From Candidatus Cryptoclostridium obscurum (GTDB lineage: Bacteria > Bacillota > Dehalobacteriia > UBA7702), in contig CAJFVQ010000027.1 of assembly GCA_904420535.1 (NCBI GenBank), positions 1 to 64,000 on the forward strand: a DNA stretch of 64,000 nt. The letters are read 5' to 3'. The notes below the pieces were generated by a model. The model made no database searches and was not told where the DNA came from. It saw only the letters and a program-made list of their open reading frames with translations. Positions 43,533 to 55,564 of the stretch are shown in pieces. Position numbers and translations under genes: made by a program. Every line of letters starts with the position of its first letter. Positions within the stretch are counted from its first letter, which is position 1.

Positions 43533-44345
43533 TTACCTGATTGCGTACAAAAAGCGATCTTTCCCTTGATAATCTTTGCGAATTTCTACTTTTTGCCAAT
43601 CCCCTTTTTTCATTTGCTCCAAAATGGCTGCCCCCTGGGTTTCACCAAATTCCATAAGGAACAGGCCGGCTCGCTCCAAATAATTGGAAACTTGACCGAT
43701 GATACGACGGCACACCTCTAGGCCGTCGCTGCCGGCGACCAAAGCCATAGAAGGCTCGTAAGTCAACTCGATGGGGCAATGTGCCATTTCTTCTTCGCTG
43801 AGATAAGGCGGATTGGCAGTAATTAAATGAAACATTTTTCCCTCTACCGGAGCGAAAAGATCCCCCTGTTCCCAATGGACATCAACATCCAGCAGGATTC
43901 CATTTTCTCGCGCCACGGAAAGCGCATCGGCGGAGAGATCTACCGCCGTGAAATCCCCGCGCAGATGTTTCGCCAAAACAATGGCGATGCAGCCGGACCC
44001 GGTGCATAGATCCAGAGCGCGGAGCTCCCGTCCTTTTCCCCATTGGAGGGCGGCCTCTACCAATAATTCCGTTTCCGGACGGGGAACCAATACCCCTTCC
44101 CCCACTTTGAAGGAATATCCATAAAAATCCTGACTCCCCACAACGTATTGGAAAGGACGGCCGCGGAACAACTCCACCAGCGCTTTTTCGAAACGCGGCC
44201 GCGTCGCTTCCGCAAAGGGTTGTTCACGAATGGAATAGAAAGAAAGGCCCGTCACAGCCTCTATAAGCCAACGGGCCTCGTTGATTCCGTTTTCACGTTG
44301 TTTTAATCGGTCGGCAAGCCAAAGGTAAAACGCTCCCCAAGTCAC
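43533..44345 (-). CDS. prmC: peptide chain release factor N5-glutamine methyltransferase
   Basis: 270 residues. It methylates the GGQ glutamine of release factors. Seen: N-terminal helical domain, [27 protein letters not shown], the SAM motif [15 protein letters not shown] and the catalytic NPPYLSEEE. It overlaps prfA by 4 bases (ATGA), the normal pairing of enzyme and substrate. Confidence 0.97.
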   Translation of the reverse strand: MTWGAFYLWLADRLKQRENGINEARWLIEAVTGLSFYSIREQPFAEATRPRFEKALVELFRGRPFQYVVGSQDFYGYSFKVGEGVLVPRPETELLVEAALQWGKGRELRALDLCTGSGCIAIVLAKHLRGDFTAVDLSADALSVARENGILLDVDVHWEQGDLFAPVEGKMFHLITANPPYLSEEEMAHCPIELTYEPSMALVAGSDGLEVCRRIIGQVSNYLERAGLFLMEFGETQGAAILEQMKKGDWQKVEIRKDYQGKDRFLYAIR

Positions 44346-45415
44346 GATTCCACGCCCTCTTTCAGTTGTTTCATTTGATCATCACTGATAAGAGCGTCAA
44401 TGATTTCATCAAGATTCCCTTCTAAAATAGAGTCAAGACGATGAAGCGTTAAACCAATACGGTGATCTGTAACACGCCCTTGAGGGAAGTTGAAGGTGCG
44501 AATACGCTCTGAGCGGTCTCCACTTCCAATCATACTCTTCCGGGCGGAAGAAATATCCCCCTGAATTTCTGCCTGCATCGCTTCATAAATGCGAGCACGC
44601 AAAACCTTCATGGCCTTTTCCTTGTTGCGAAGCTGGCTTTTCTCATCCTGACAGGAGACGACGATGCCGGTGGGAATATGAGTCAATCGCACAGCGCTTT
44701 GGGTCGTATTGACGCATTGGCCACCGGGGCCACTAGCACAAAACACATCGGTTTTAATATCGTTGGGACCGATTTCTACTTCCACATCCTCAGCCTCCGG
44801 CATCACTGCAACGGTAGCAGCGGAAGTATGAACACGGCCGGAGGCTTCAGTATCAGGTACCCGCTGAACACGGTGAACGCCGCTTTCGTATTTCAAACGG
44901 CTATAGGCGTTCTTTCCTTCGATCAGGCAAACCACTTCTTTCACGCCGCCAATATCTGTAAAATTGCCATTCATAATTTCCATTTTCCAGCCCTGCTTTT
45001 CTACATAGCGGCTGTACATTTTAAAAAGATCATTGGCAAACAAAGCGGCCTCTTCGCCGCCGGTTCCCGCACGAATCTCCATAATGACGTTTTTACTGTC
45101 ATTGGGGTCTTTGGGCAAGAGTAGAACCTTTAGTTTTTGTTCCAAATCTTGAAGTTGCTTTTCCAATGTAGCAGCTTCAGCTCTGGCCATTTCTACCATT
45201 TCTTCATCGTCTTCCTCATTGATCAGCTCCAAAGCACCTTCCAGTTCCTCTTGCAACGATTTATATTTTCTGTAACAAACGACCACATCCTCAAGTTCTG
45301 CATGGGCTTTCACATGTTTCTGCCACTGTGCCTGGTCATTAATGACCTCGGGATCGCCGATCAATAAGGACAATTCCTCATATTTTTTTTCCAATTGATT
45401 TAGTTTTTCAAACAT
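44342..45415 (-). CDS. prfA: peptide chain release factor 1
   Basis: 357 residues, full length. Terminates translation at UAA and UAG. Seen: an N-terminal coiled region ([19 protein letters not shown]), [20 protein letters not shown], and the catalytic [18 protein letters not shown] with GGQ. It starts 16 bases inside the DUF1385 gene and is followed directly by prmC. Confidence 0.98.
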   Translation of the reverse strand: MFEKLNQLEKKYEELSLLIGDPEVINDQAQWQKHVKAHAELEDVVVCYRKYKSLQEELEGALELINEEDDEEMVEMARAEAATLEKQLQDLEQKLKVLLLPKDPNDSKNVIMEIRAGTGGEEAALFANDLFKMYSRYVEKQGWKMEIMNGNFTDIGGVKEVVCLIEGKNAYSRLKYESGVHRVQRVPDTEASGRVHTSAATVAVMPEAEDVEVEIGPNDIKTDVFCASGPGGQCVNTTQSAVRLTHIPTGIVVSCQDEKSQLRNKEKAMKVLRARIYEAMQAEIQGDISSARKSMIGSGDRSERIRTFNFPQGRVTDHRIGLTLHRLDSILEGNLDEIIDALISDDQMKQLKEGVES

Positions 45416-46341
45416 GAATCGCTTTCTTCCTCTGTTTCGTTCTCAAAATAGGGGCGTTTTTCATCGGGATGCTCGTCAAAGTAACCGGGAATCACTGCTT
45501 TTAATGACATCAAAGCGACTTCCAACTGATCCAGACTTGGTTCGCTGGTGGTGAGCTTTTGCAGCCACAGCCCAGGAGCCATCAAAATCCGTACAATGCG
45601 GTACTGACAATGCCCTGCAGACCAACGGGTAATTTCATAGGTGATACCCGCGATAAACGGCAGACAGATCAGTTTAATGATGATACGCCCCAAAGAGCCT
45701 TCGGTTTGTCCTACGAAAGTAAAAACAATAATCATAACGATCATCACCATTAACATGAAACTGGTGCCACAACGCAAATGCAGGGTCGTATACTTTTTTG
45801 CGGCTTCCGGCGTCAATACATCGCCATGTTCCCATGTCGCAATGGATTTATGCTCCGCACCATGATATTGAAAGACACGACGAATGTCTTCCAGACGGCG
45901 AATAGCCACGATATACAAAACAAAACCGGCAATGCGCAAAATTCCCTCGATGAAACTGCGACCAAAGTCCCCTACCGTCTGATGGGCCCAAGTGCCGATG
46001 AATACCGGTAGTGCGATGAATAACCCGACGACGATCACCACAGCCAGGGCAATGGATAGAAACATCCCCCAAAAACCCAGCTGTTCATCTTCCTCACCGG
46101 ACTGATTGGCCGACCAGGTAATATTTTTCATTCCTAGAACCATCATTTCAATAAGGTTCACAAAACCACGAAGAATCGGCCATTTTAATATGGGAAATTT
46201 ATTTTTAATGGTATCGACAGGTTCTTTCTTTGTGATAATGGAGCCATCAGGCTTCCGCACGGAAACGGCATATTCCTTGGGCCCCATCATCATCACGCCT
46301 TCAATAACAGCCTGACCGCCGTAATAAAATGGTTTTTTCAT
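45400..46341 (-). CDS. DUF1385 family membrane protein (YqhQ-like)
   Basis: 313 residues. Seen: [24 protein letters not shown] at the N-terminus, which is the family hallmark, several membrane segments ([38 protein letters not shown]) and [15 protein letters not shown] with conserved His residues. Function unknown; the location between rpmE and prfA is widely kept in Clostridia. Confidence 0.92.
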   Translation of the reverse strand: MKKPFYYGGQAVIEGVMMMGPKEYAVSVRKPDGSIITKKEPVDTIKNKFPILKWPILRGFVNLIEMMVLGMKNITWSANQSGEEDEQLGFWGMFLSIALAVVIVVGLFIALPVFIGTWAHQTVGDFGRSFIEGILRIAGFVLYIVAIRRLEDIRRVFQYHGAEHKSIATWEHGDVLTPEAAKKYTTLHLRCGTSFMLMVMIVMIIVFTFVGQTEGSLGRIIIKLICLPFIAGITYEITRWSAGHCQYRIVRILMAPGLWLQKLTTSEPSLDQLEVALMSLKAVIPGYFDEHPDEKRPYFENETEEESDSCLKN

Positions 46342-46395
46342 ATTGCTCCTTTATATCAATGATATCACTGCCGTAAAGCAGGTTTTGCAATAGCA

Positions 46396-46421
46396 AAAAA
46401 CGGAGCTCTATCGCTCCGTTC
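46396..46421 (-). terminator. terminator after rpmE
   Basis: Minus strand AACGGAGC/GCTCCGTT with a 6-base loop followed by TTTTTT; just after the rpmE stop. Confidence 0.85.
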
Positions 46422-46430
46422 ATAGCATTT

Positions 46431-46634
46431 TTATTGAAGACCGTATTTTTTCTTAAATTTATCCACACGGCCGCCTTCTTCTACTAAGAAACGTCTGCTA
46501 CCAGTGTAGAAGGGATGGCATTGGGAACAAACTTCAACCCTAATATTCTTTTTGGTGGATTTTGTAGTAAATTTGTTGCCGCAAGCACAAGTAATTTCTA
46601 CTTCTTCATAAGCAGGATGAATACCTTTTTTCAT
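46431..46634 (-). CDS. rpmE: 50S ribosomal protein L31
   Basis: 67 residues from the ATG at 46634 (AGAGGTG upstream). The Cys-containing, zinc-binding form: CACG and [10 protein letters not shown]; basic C-terminus [10 protein letters not shown]. Binds the large subunit near the central protuberance. Confidence 0.97.
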   Translation of the reverse strand: MKKGIHPAYEEVEITCACGNKFTTKSTKKNIRVEVCSQCHPFYTGSRRFLVEEGGRVDKFKKKYGLQ

Positions 46635-46722
46635 ACCTAATGTCACCTCTCTTTCGGTATGGTGGATATTTTTCATGCAGAAGACATTATAACACAGAAT
46701 TCATAGGAATGCAAATACTTTT

Positions 46723-47958
46723 TTATGATTTTTTCGGACGACTGTAATTGCCCACAGCAATGCCGTTGTTTTCCAATGTTTGAATCAAAACATCCATACC
46801 GAGGCTGCTTTCTTTGGAAAAATCCAAAGCATCATAAAAGTAATCGCAATCGATATTCAAGTTGCGGATCTGTACCTTTTGCAAGCCTGTCCGTCGGATC
46901 AGTTCCAACAGCGCCGCGATTTCCTCCTCCCGATCGGTAAAGCCAGGAAACGCCAAAAGGTTTAAAGAAACATACACGCCATGGTCAACACCGTAAGCGA
47001 TGGATCGTTCCACATCAGCCAAAGTATAATTACGGGGGCGGTAATATCGTTGATAATGTTCCTCTTTTGCCGAAAAAAGGCTGACACGCATGGTGTCAAG
47101 GCCGCTGTCTACAATGGTACGGATATGATCGAAATTCCCGGCATTGGTGTTGATATTGATGGTTCCCTGTTGGGTATGATCGCGGATCACCTGAATAGAT
47201 TTGGCAATACGTTCCGCCTCCAACGACGGTTCTCCCTCGCAGCCCTGGCCGAAGCTGATGATATTATCCTTCCGCTTACCGCTGAGATGAAAAGCCCCCA
47301 CCTCGGCAATCTCTCTTACCTTGGGACGAAAGTCAATGCGCCCCTGGGGAGACGGGCAGCATTCGCTTTGTTGTTCTGAAATACAGCCCACACACTGGGC
47401 GTTACAGGCGGGCGAAACAGGCAGGCCGCCTTCCCAACGTCGATAAAAAAAGTTTTGCGCGGTAAAGCAGCCGTAATTCAGAGAACAATGAGCCAATTGG
47501 CTGACAATGCGGTTTTTCGGAAAGATATTGCGAACCCTTCGGATGCGTCGGGGCAAATCTTCCGTATTATAGTGATCGGGATGCCAGATACGGTGTTCAT
47601 CCGTTTGGATCGCAGCCACTTTCATAGTATCCCCATCCAATGCTACGGCCGTATACCCCAACAGCGGCAAGACATCGGGGCCATCTTCTCCTTTGACATA
47701 TGCGGGCAGCAGTGTTCTGGTAAAGCCTTGGGGCAGCAGTGCCGCTACAGGCCATCCCTTTTCCCCCAAAGGAACGAAATTACCGTTCTTGTCCTTTCCC
47801 AGAGGAACGCGGCCCGGCAGGGACGCAAGGGTAGCGCCGGCGGGCATGGGAATAAAGCTGTCGGCCGAGACAAATGAATCGCCTCGACCGCCTAATGCTT
47901 CCAGATCTTCGGCGACCAATAAATCGCCGTTTTCATTGGTATAAAGTAATTTCAACAT
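46723..47958 (-). CDS. radical SAM protein of unknown function
   Basis: 411 residues from the ATG at 47958; an upstream ATG at 47991, inside the glpX 3' end, is possible because neither has a strong ribosome site. Seen: an unusual N-terminal domain of about 160 residues (ENGDLLVAEDLEALGGRGDS), then the cluster motif SPACNAQCVGCISEQ (CX3CX2C intact) and FGQGCEGEPSLE, RVSLFSAKEEHYQRYYRPRN. The middle of the protein resembles the activating-enzyme/MoaA-like group. The substrate is unknown. It sits in a housekeeping operon between glpX and rpmE. Confidence 0.82.
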   Translation of the reverse strand: MLKLLYTNENGDLLVAEDLEALGGRGDSFVSADSFIPMPAGATLASLPGRVPLGKDKNGNFVPLGEKGWPVAALLPQGFTRTLLPAYVKGEDGPDVLPLLGYTAVALDGDTMKVAAIQTDEHRIWHPDHYNTEDLPRRIRRVRNIFPKNRIVSQLAHCSLNYGCFTAQNFFYRRWEGGLPVSPACNAQCVGCISEQQSECCPSPQGRIDFRPKVREIAEVGAFHLSGKRKDNIISFGQGCEGEPSLEAERIAKSIQVIRDHTQQGTININTNAGNFDHIRTIVDSGLDTMRVSLFSAKEEHYQRYYRPRNYTLADVERSIAYGVDHGVYVSLNLLAFPGFTDREEEIAALLELIRRTGLQKVQIRNLNIDCDYFYDALDFSKESSLGMDVLIQTLENNGIAVGNYSRPKKS

Positions 47959-47965
47959 ATTATAA

Positions 47966-48964
47966 TTATTTGCCGGCGTAACCGGGGTCATCTTTACGAA
48001 TCAAATTGGACAAGGGTTTTTTATTAAAATCATGGATGGTTTCAATAAAACGAACCGTACCGGTTTTTGCCCGCATAATCAGAGAATGGGTGGTGGCCTT
48101 TTCACCGGAATAAACAACGCCGCGAAGCAAAGAACCGCTGGTAATACCTGTGGCACAGAAAATGATGTCATCGGTGGCAGCCAAATCTTCCATAGTCAAA
48201 AGCTTATTGTCGTCAGCTACGCCCATTTTGGCCATTCTTTCTCGATCCTCATCGTCTTCCGGCCAGAGACGTCCCTGCATATCACCGCCCATACATTTCA
48301 AAGCAGCGGCAGCTAACACGCCTTCGGGAGCGCCACCAACGCCGATCATCATATCAATTCCGGAATTTGGGAAAGCCGTGGCAACTGCAGGAGCCACGTC
48401 GCCATCGGTAATCAGCTGAATCCGACAGCCGCACTGGCGCAACTCGTCAATAATCTTTTGATGACGTTCCCGATCCAGCACCACAACGGTGACGTCTTGG
48501 ACTTTTTTCCCAAGGGCTTCCGCAACATTGTTGACATTTTCCGTTACGGAAGCGTCAAGACTAATGCGGCCTTTGGCGGCAGGGCCAGCACAAATCTTAT
48601 CCATATACATATCAGGAGCATGAAGCAAACACTCCTTTTCCGCAGCTGCCAGCACTGCAATGGCTCCGGCCGCGCCTTTGGCTACCAAATTGGTGCCTTC
48701 TAAAGGATCTACAGCAATATCCACCAAAGGAGATTCTGCATTTCCTAGGCGTTCACCAATATAAAGCATGGGGGCTTCATCCATTTCTCCTTCCCCAATC
48801 ACAACGGTGCCGTGAATGGGAACAGTATCAAAAACAGCGCGCATCCCGCGAACTGCCGCATCATCAGCGGCAATTTTATTACCGCGTCCGCACCAATAAC
48901 CGGAGGCCAGTGCAGCAGCTTCAGTCACGCGTACAAAATCCAGTGTCAATCCTCGTTCTAACAT
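47966..48964 (-). CDS. glpX: fructose-1,6-bisphosphatase class II
   Basis: 332 residues. Gluconeogenic phosphatase. Seen: ALASGYWCGRGNKIAADDAA, GEGEMDEAPMLYIGERLG, the metal-binding VDPLEGTNL, and GVGGAPEGVLAAAALKCMGG. It is grouped with transaldolase and class II aldolase genes, making a small sugar-phosphate cluster (fba-tal-glpX). Confidence 0.97.
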   Translation of the reverse strand: MLERGLTLDFVRVTEAAALASGYWCGRGNKIAADDAAVRGMRAVFDTVPIHGTVVIGEGEMDEAPMLYIGERLGNAESPLVDIAVDPLEGTNLVAKGAAGAIAVLAAAEKECLLHAPDMYMDKICAGPAAKGRISLDASVTENVNNVAEALGKKVQDVTVVVLDRERHQKIIDELRQCGCRIQLITDGDVAPAVATAFPNSGIDMMIGVGGAPEGVLAAAALKCMGGDMQGRLWPEDDEDRERMAKMGVADDNKLLTMEDLAATDDIIFCATGITSGSLLRGVVYSGEKATTHSLIMRAKTGTVRFIETIHDFNKKPLSNLIRKDDPGYAGK

Positions 48965-48979
48965 GATAAATTCTCCTTA

Positions 48980-49633
48980 TCAGAGCCCTTGAATCCCGCT
49001 TTTGGCCCAGTCCGCTTTGAATTTTTCCAAGCCGACGTCGGTCAAAGGATGGGCTACCATCTTTTTAAAAATCCCATAAGGGATGGTTGCAATATCGGCG
49101 CCGGCCACAGCAGCGTCGGTTACATCCCGCGCCGAGCGAATACTGGCGGCGATGATTTTTGTTTTTAATTGATATTGCTGAAAAATCAGTTTGATCTCTT
49201 CCACCAAAGCCTTTCCTTCCGCGCCGATGTCGTCAACACGTCCCACAAATGGGCTAACGTAGGTAGCACCGGCTTTGGCCGCAAGTAATGCCTGGTTAGC
49301 GGAAAAAATCAACGTTAAATTCGTTTGAAATCCCTCTGCCGAAAGGACTTTCAATGCCTTTAGTCCCTCTTCCGTTAAAGGAAGTTTGATGACGACATTA
49401 TCGCCGTATTTTTTTAAATGACGGGCATCTTCAATCATGGAATCGGCAGTTTCACCGAGGACCTCAAGACTCAAAGGCCCTGTGACATAATTTTCTGCTT
49501 CCCTCATGAAAACCGCCACGGGAATTTTTTCTTTTGCCAGCAAAGATGGGTTAGTCGTGAGACCCGCCAAAACCCCCCAGGAGGCAATTTCCTTAATTTC
49601 CTCCAAATTTGCCGTATCTAAATACAGTTCCAT
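48980..49633 (-). CDS. tal: transaldolase / fructose-6-phosphate aldolase family
   Basis: 217 residues, the short type shared by bacterial TalC-like transaldolases and FSA. Seen: ELYLDTANLEEIKEIASWGV, VVIKLPLTEEGLKAL with the Schiff-base Lys, and ASIRSARDVTDAAVAGADIAT. Substrate type (transaldolase against FSA) cannot be told by eye; the neighbours fit the pentose phosphate route. Confidence 0.95.
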   Translation of the reverse strand: MELYLDTANLEEIKEIASWGVLAGLTTNPSLLAKEKIPVAVFMREAENYVTGPLSLEVLGETADSMIEDARHLKKYGDNVVIKLPLTEEGLKALKVLSAEGFQTNLTLIFSANQALLAAKAGATYVSPFVGRVDDIGAEGKALVEEIKLIFQQYQLKTKIIAASIRSARDVTDAAVAGADIATIPYGIFKKMVAHPLTDVGLEKFKADWAKSGIQGL

Positions 49634-49657
49634 GAGATACCTCCGTATTGATAAAAA

Positions 49658-50593
49658 TTATGCTTTCCCGTCGCATCCCAAAACATGGATCAATTTATGT
49701 TTTACCAATTCCTTGATATTGGCACGAGCTGGTTTCAGATATTGACGAGGGTCAAAATGATCAGGATGTTCATTCATATATTGGCGAATGGTACCGGTCA
49801 TGGCGAGCCGCAGGTCCGAATCAATATTAATTTTGCAAACAGCCATTTTTGCAGCCTGACGCAGCATATCTTCGGGAACGCCAATGGCGTTGGGCATGGC
49901 ACCGCCGTTATCATTGATCATTTTCACATACTCGGGAATCACAGAAGAAGCGCCGTGAAGCACAATGGGGAATCCCGGCAAACGCTCTCCGACTTTTTCC
50001 AAAATATCAAAACGCAGCTGCGGTTTTTGGCCGGGTTTGAACTTATAAGCGCCATGGCTGGTGCCAATGGCGATTGCCAAGGAATCAACCCCTGTACGAG
50101 ACACAAATTCCTCCACTTCCTCGGGACGGGTATAAGAAGCGTCGGCATCGGAGACATTGACGTCATCCTCAATCCCCGCCAAGCGTCCCAATTCTCCTTC
50201 GACAACAACGCCGTGATCATGGGCATAATCGACAACCTCTTTGGTTAAATTGATATTATCCTCAAAACTCAATTTGCTGCCGTCGATCATCACAGAAGTG
50301 AAACCGCCGTCAATGCAGGATTTGCACAATTCAAAACTATCACCGTGATCCAGATGAAGACAGATAGGAAGTCCTGTTTCGATTTCCGCCGCCTCCACAA
50401 GTTTCATCAAATACGTATGGTTCGCATATTTCCGCGCACCGGCGGACACCTGCAAGATCAGGGGTGCATGAACTTCTTTGGCGGCTTCGGTGATTCCCTG
50501 GATAATTTCCATGTTATTCACATTAAAAGCACCGATTGCATAACCACCCTCATAAGCTTTTTGAAACATTTCCGTAGAAGTTACCAATGGCAT
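49658..50593 (-). CDS. fba: fructose-bisphosphate aldolase class II
   Basis: 311 residues. Zinc-dependent aldolase: AFNVNNMEIIQGI, CLHLDHGDSFELC with the zinc His, GFTSVMIDGSKLSFEDNI, GTSHGAYKFKPG, VLHGASSV and KINIDSDLRLAMT. Glycolysis and gluconeogenesis. It is separated by 16 bases from alr upstream. Confidence 0.97.
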   Translation of the reverse strand: MPLVTSTEMFQKAYEGGYAIGAFNVNNMEIIQGITEAAKEVHAPLILQVSAGARKYANHTYLMKLVEAAEIETGLPICLHLDHGDSFELCKSCIDGGFTSVMIDGSKLSFEDNINLTKEVVDYAHDHGVVVEGELGRLAGIEDDVNVSDADASYTRPEEVEEFVSRTGVDSLAIAIGTSHGAYKFKPGQKPQLRFDILEKVGERLPGFPIVLHGASSVIPEYVKMINDNGGAMPNAIGVPEDMLRQAAKMAVCKINIDSDLRLAMTGTIRQYMNEHPDHFDPRQYLKPARANIKELVKHKLIHVLGCDGKA

Positions 50594-50609
50594 AGTAATT
50601 TTCTCCCCT

Positions 50610-51728
50610 TTACATATAAATTTTTTTTACCGTTGGTGCCGTAGCCGTTCGGCGCAGAGGCACATCAACAATATCGCCGACTCCGGCGTCGGTATGTTCA
50701 AGGGAAACCACTGTGGTCTGCATGGCAATACGGCCGATGACAGGCAACGGTTTTTTCCCATAGTAAACTTGATGATTGGGTCGTTTTCGCAAAAAGCCGC
50801 GGAACAATCTCAGCCCTTGCTTTACAAAAACCTTGAAAGAAACGTTGTTCAACGGGGGCTGCACCCCAAACCCGTCATGATACCCTACGGGGATGACGCC
50901 AAGACGCATTTGGGAACGAACACGAAAATCCGCGCCATAACCCACGGTCTCTCCGGGAGCGACTTGGCGCGTTTCCAAAATTCTGGCCTTAGCCTGCCAT
51001 GTGGGACGCAGATCTATGGTTCCCTGCAAAAAAGCGGCGGGGAATTGGCCGTAAAGCAACGTACCCACCCGTACATAATCCCAACGCGCTTCCGGATGGG
51101 TGATGGCGCCGGCACTGTTGCAAAGATGAACATCAAAATCATAATCCACACAGGATCTGATTTTTTCCACCGCATCATGAAATTTCTTGATCTGCGCAGT
51201 CGTTTGTGGATGATCCTTTCGCAGTGCCGTAGGCAAATGGGAAAAGACGCCTGCCAAAAACAAATTGGGATACGATTGCAACGCAGCAAGGAGATCCTCA
51301 ATTTCATCACAGTCAACACCAAAGCGGTTCATTCCCGTATTGACTTTCAAATGAAAACCGACGCTCCGATCTCCTGCAGCCTGGGATAAAGCCTTCAAAT
51401 TCTCCATCCGATCCAATGATGGCATCAGATCCAAAGAAACGATCTCTTTATAATATTCCGGCAACGCCGGAGTCATTAACAATACCGGCATTTTTATGCC
51501 GTTTTCCCTCAAAAGTTTTCCCTCGCCAAAATGGCTCACAGCCAGATAATCAGCACCATGGGATTCCAAAGCCTTGGCCGTTTCCACCATACCGTGACCG
51601 TAAGCATCGGCCTTCACCACGGCCATGACGCCTTTTTTTCCGCCAACAGTTTTACGCACCGCATCATAATTGGCGCAGAGGTTTTCAAGATTTACTTCGA
51701 TCCAAAAATCTTCGTTGCGATAAGACAT
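50610..51728 (-). CDS. alr: alanine racemase
   Basis: 372 residues. A PLP enzyme that makes D-alanine for peptidoglycan. Seen: VVKADAYGHG with the PLP Lys39, VNTGMNRFG, the second catalytic Tyr region ETVGYGADFRV, and RIAMQTTVVSLEH. One unusual point is the C-terminal RTATAPTVKKIYM in place of the more common longer end. The stop codon overlaps nothing downstream; its start shares a base with the femX-like stop. Confidence 0.95.
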   Translation of the reverse strand: MSYRNEDFWIEVNLENLCANYDAVRKTVGGKKGVMAVVKADAYGHGMVETAKALESHGADYLAVSHFGEGKLLRENGIKMPVLLMTPALPEYYKEIVSLDLMPSLDRMENLKALSQAAGDRSVGFHLKVNTGMNRFGVDCDEIEDLLAALQSYPNLFLAGVFSHLPTALRKDHPQTTAQIKKFHDAVEKIRSCVDYDFDVHLCNSAGAITHPEARWDYVRVGTLLYGQFPAAFLQGTIDLRPTWQAKARILETRQVAPGETVGYGADFRVRSQMRLGVIPVGYHDGFGVQPPLNNVSFKVFVKQGLRLFRGFLRKRPNHQVYYGKKPLPVIGRIAMQTTVVSLEHTDAGVGDIVDVPLRRTATAPTVKKIYM

Positions 51729-52825
51729 TATTTTCCCTTTCCAAGGGCACCTTTCATTTTCTTTTTGGCGCGAATCAGTTTCCGTACACCACTATAATAC
51801 ATCGGTTCAAAAGTTTCGTAAAGTTTATAAAAGAGTTGATTATATACCAAATCATATTCACCGATGAATTCCACATAGTCCCCGTTAAATCCTTTTTTAA
51901 ATTTATAGAGTCCATACAAAGGATGTTCCGGCGGCACATGGCCGGGGACGCCACGGAAGTCATACATCACGCATCCACGTTCTTTGGACCAACGAATCAT
52001 TTCCCACTGGATCAAATAATTGGGCATGACGTTGCGGTGGGCATTGGAAGAAGCGCCATAAATATACCAAGAGCGGTTGCCAAATTTAAACAACAATGTT
52101 CCGGCGATCATCTCGCCTTCATAATAGGCGAGGAACAGATTGCCCAGTCCCTTGGGGACGAGATAGTCGTACATATCCTCAAAATAAGAATAGGGGCGGA
52201 TCAAAAACTTATCACGCTCTGCCGTAACTTTCATTAAATCATAAAATTCCGCCAGTTTGGAGCGGTCGGGATTCGTATCGATGGTCACACCTTTTCGCCC
52301 TGCCAAACGCAGATTGTAGCGGGTTTTCTGGTGCATATTTTTCATTAACGTCTCTTCGTCGGGGGTAATGTCGAGACGAAACACAAAACGTGGTTGAACT
52401 CCTTCAAATCCAGAGCCGCTTTTGGGCTTTTGGAATCCATAGTCTTTGAAAAAGGCCTGCCAATCTTCATTTTCAATGGGAATATCGGGATCAACCTTTA
52501 AATAAATGGCATTTCGTTCCTTGGCGATCCGTTTGATTTCAGACATCAAAAATGCCACGACTTTTTTCTCTTTGATGTGAACGACGGGGCCGCGAGGCGC
52601 ATAAAAAATTGTTTTTCCCATAGGGACACTGCGCTGTAAAATAGAAATGGCGGCAACGGGAGTTTCGTCGTCGAATACTAAGAGACGAATTGGAACCCAA
52701 GAGCCTTTTCCTTTGATCTCTCCCCATTCATAACTCTGGAGAATATGGCCCTTTTCTGTATGATTGGCCACAAAATCATTATATAATTCCCTGTCTTTTT
52801 CTTCAATGATTCGGGATGATAGCAA
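51728..52825 (-). CDS. FemAB-family aminoacyltransferase (FemX-like)
   Basis: 365 residues. Lipid II:glycine glycyltransferase-type enzymes use aminoacyl-tRNA to build peptidoglycan cross-bridges. Seen: LQSYEWGEIKGKGSWVP, FYAPRGPVVHIKEK, NMHQKTRYNLRLAGRKGVTI, YIYGASSNAHRNVMPNYLIQ, YDFRGVPG and LYKFKKGFNGDYVEFIGEYD, all family landmarks of the double GNAT fold. The amino acid added is unknown. Its stop overlaps the alr start, consistent with a shared cell wall role. Confidence 0.93.
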   Translation of the reverse strand: MLSSRIIEEKDRELYNDFVANHTEKGHILQSYEWGEIKGKGSWVPIRLLVFDDETPVAAISILQRSVPMGKTIFYAPRGPVVHIKEKKVVAFLMSEIKRIAKERNAIYLKVDPDIPIENEDWQAFFKDYGFQKPKSGSGFEGVQPRFVFRLDITPDEETLMKNMHQKTRYNLRLAGRKGVTIDTNPDRSKLAEFYDLMKVTAERDKFLIRPYSYFEDMYDYLVPKGLGNLFLAYYEGEMIAGTLLFKFGNRSWYIYGASSNAHRNVMPNYLIQWEMIRWSKERGCVMYDFRGVPGHVPPEHPLYGLYKFKKGFNGDYVEFIGEYDLVYNQLFYKLYETFEPMYYSGVRKLIRAKKKMKGALGKGK

Positions 52826-52861
52826 AACAGAACTCCTTTCTTGCGGTTCGCTTCATTTATT

Positions 52862-54523
<1,662 letters not shown>

Positions 54524-55564
54524 TTACATTTCATTGGGAGCATGAACGCCCAAGATCGTTAAAACATTTTTAATGGCAATGGCCGTCGCCTTGGATAATC
54601 CCAAACGGGCATTGCGCAGTTTTTCATCATCCGTATTGACTCTGCAGTGATTATAAAAGCTGTGAAACGTGGAGGCCAGATCATGAAGATACGTACAAAG
54701 ACGGTGGGGTTCCAGGGTCTGGGCAGCCGATGCAATTTCCTCGGGTAAGTCCGCCAGTTTTTTTAACAGAGCCAGTTCTTGATTTTCTATTAATACGCCG
54801 TAATCCACAGTTTGAAAATCGGGAAGCTGATACCCCTGGGCCTCCGCCTGCCGTAAAATACTGCAAATTCTGGCATGAGCATATTGCACATAAAACACAG
54901 GATTATCCGAAGACTGCGATTTTGCCAGATCTAAATCAAAGTCCATAGCACTGTCTGGATTACGCATCACGAAAAAATACCGAGCAGCGTCGTAGCCAAC
55001 TTCTTCCACCAGGTCCTCTAAAGTCACATACTGTCCCGAACGTTTGGACATTCGCACCAGTTCACCGTTGCGATACAATTTTACCAATTGCATTAAAATG
55101 ACGGTGAGCGATTGGGGATCATACCCGAATAGACTTACGGCACGCTTCATTCTGGCCACATGGCCGTGATGATCTGCCCCCCAAATATTGATCACACGAT
55201 CGAATCCGCGGTCGAATTTATCGCGATGGTAGGCAATATCTGCGGCAAAATAAGTAGGAATGCCGTTGGCCCGAACAAGCACATCATCTTTGTCCTCTAA
55301 ATTTACGTGCTCCCCATTTTTCGATGGTTTCTTCTTTCCGCTCTCTTCTCGGTGTTCTGCTTTCAGTAAAATGCTGCCATCTTCCCCCCGGTACGCATAG
55401 CCCTTTTCCAATAAATAATCGACGGCCGCCTGGACTTTTCCCGAGTCATGAAGAGATTGCTCAGAAAACCAAACATCAAAATGAACGCCGTACATGGCCA
55501 TAACATTTTGAATGGCTGCCAACTTCTCTTTCAAAGCGTATTTTGACAGGGTCTCCTCCCTCTC
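54524..55564 (-). pseudogene. argS: arginyl-tRNA synthetase, C-terminal half (after in-frame TAA)
   Basis: The downstream part of argS, in the same frame as the N-terminal half and separated from it only by TAA at 55567-55565. The first codons after the stop read EREETLSKYALKEKL without a gap. It contains the rest of the catalytic domain (IWGADHHGHVARMKR, and VRMSKRSGQYVTLEDLVEEV in place of KMSKS) and the anticodon-binding DALR domain up to HAPNEM. The only possible re-start is a TTG at 55534, about 15 bases after a GGGAGGAG. Whether two polypeptides could assemble is unknown. See the finding on this lesion. Confidence 0.85.

Noticed and set aside
43443-43721. Plus-strand 92-residue ORF downstream of the AT-rich region
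   Set aside because: Most of it is the antisense of prmC; no ribosome site.
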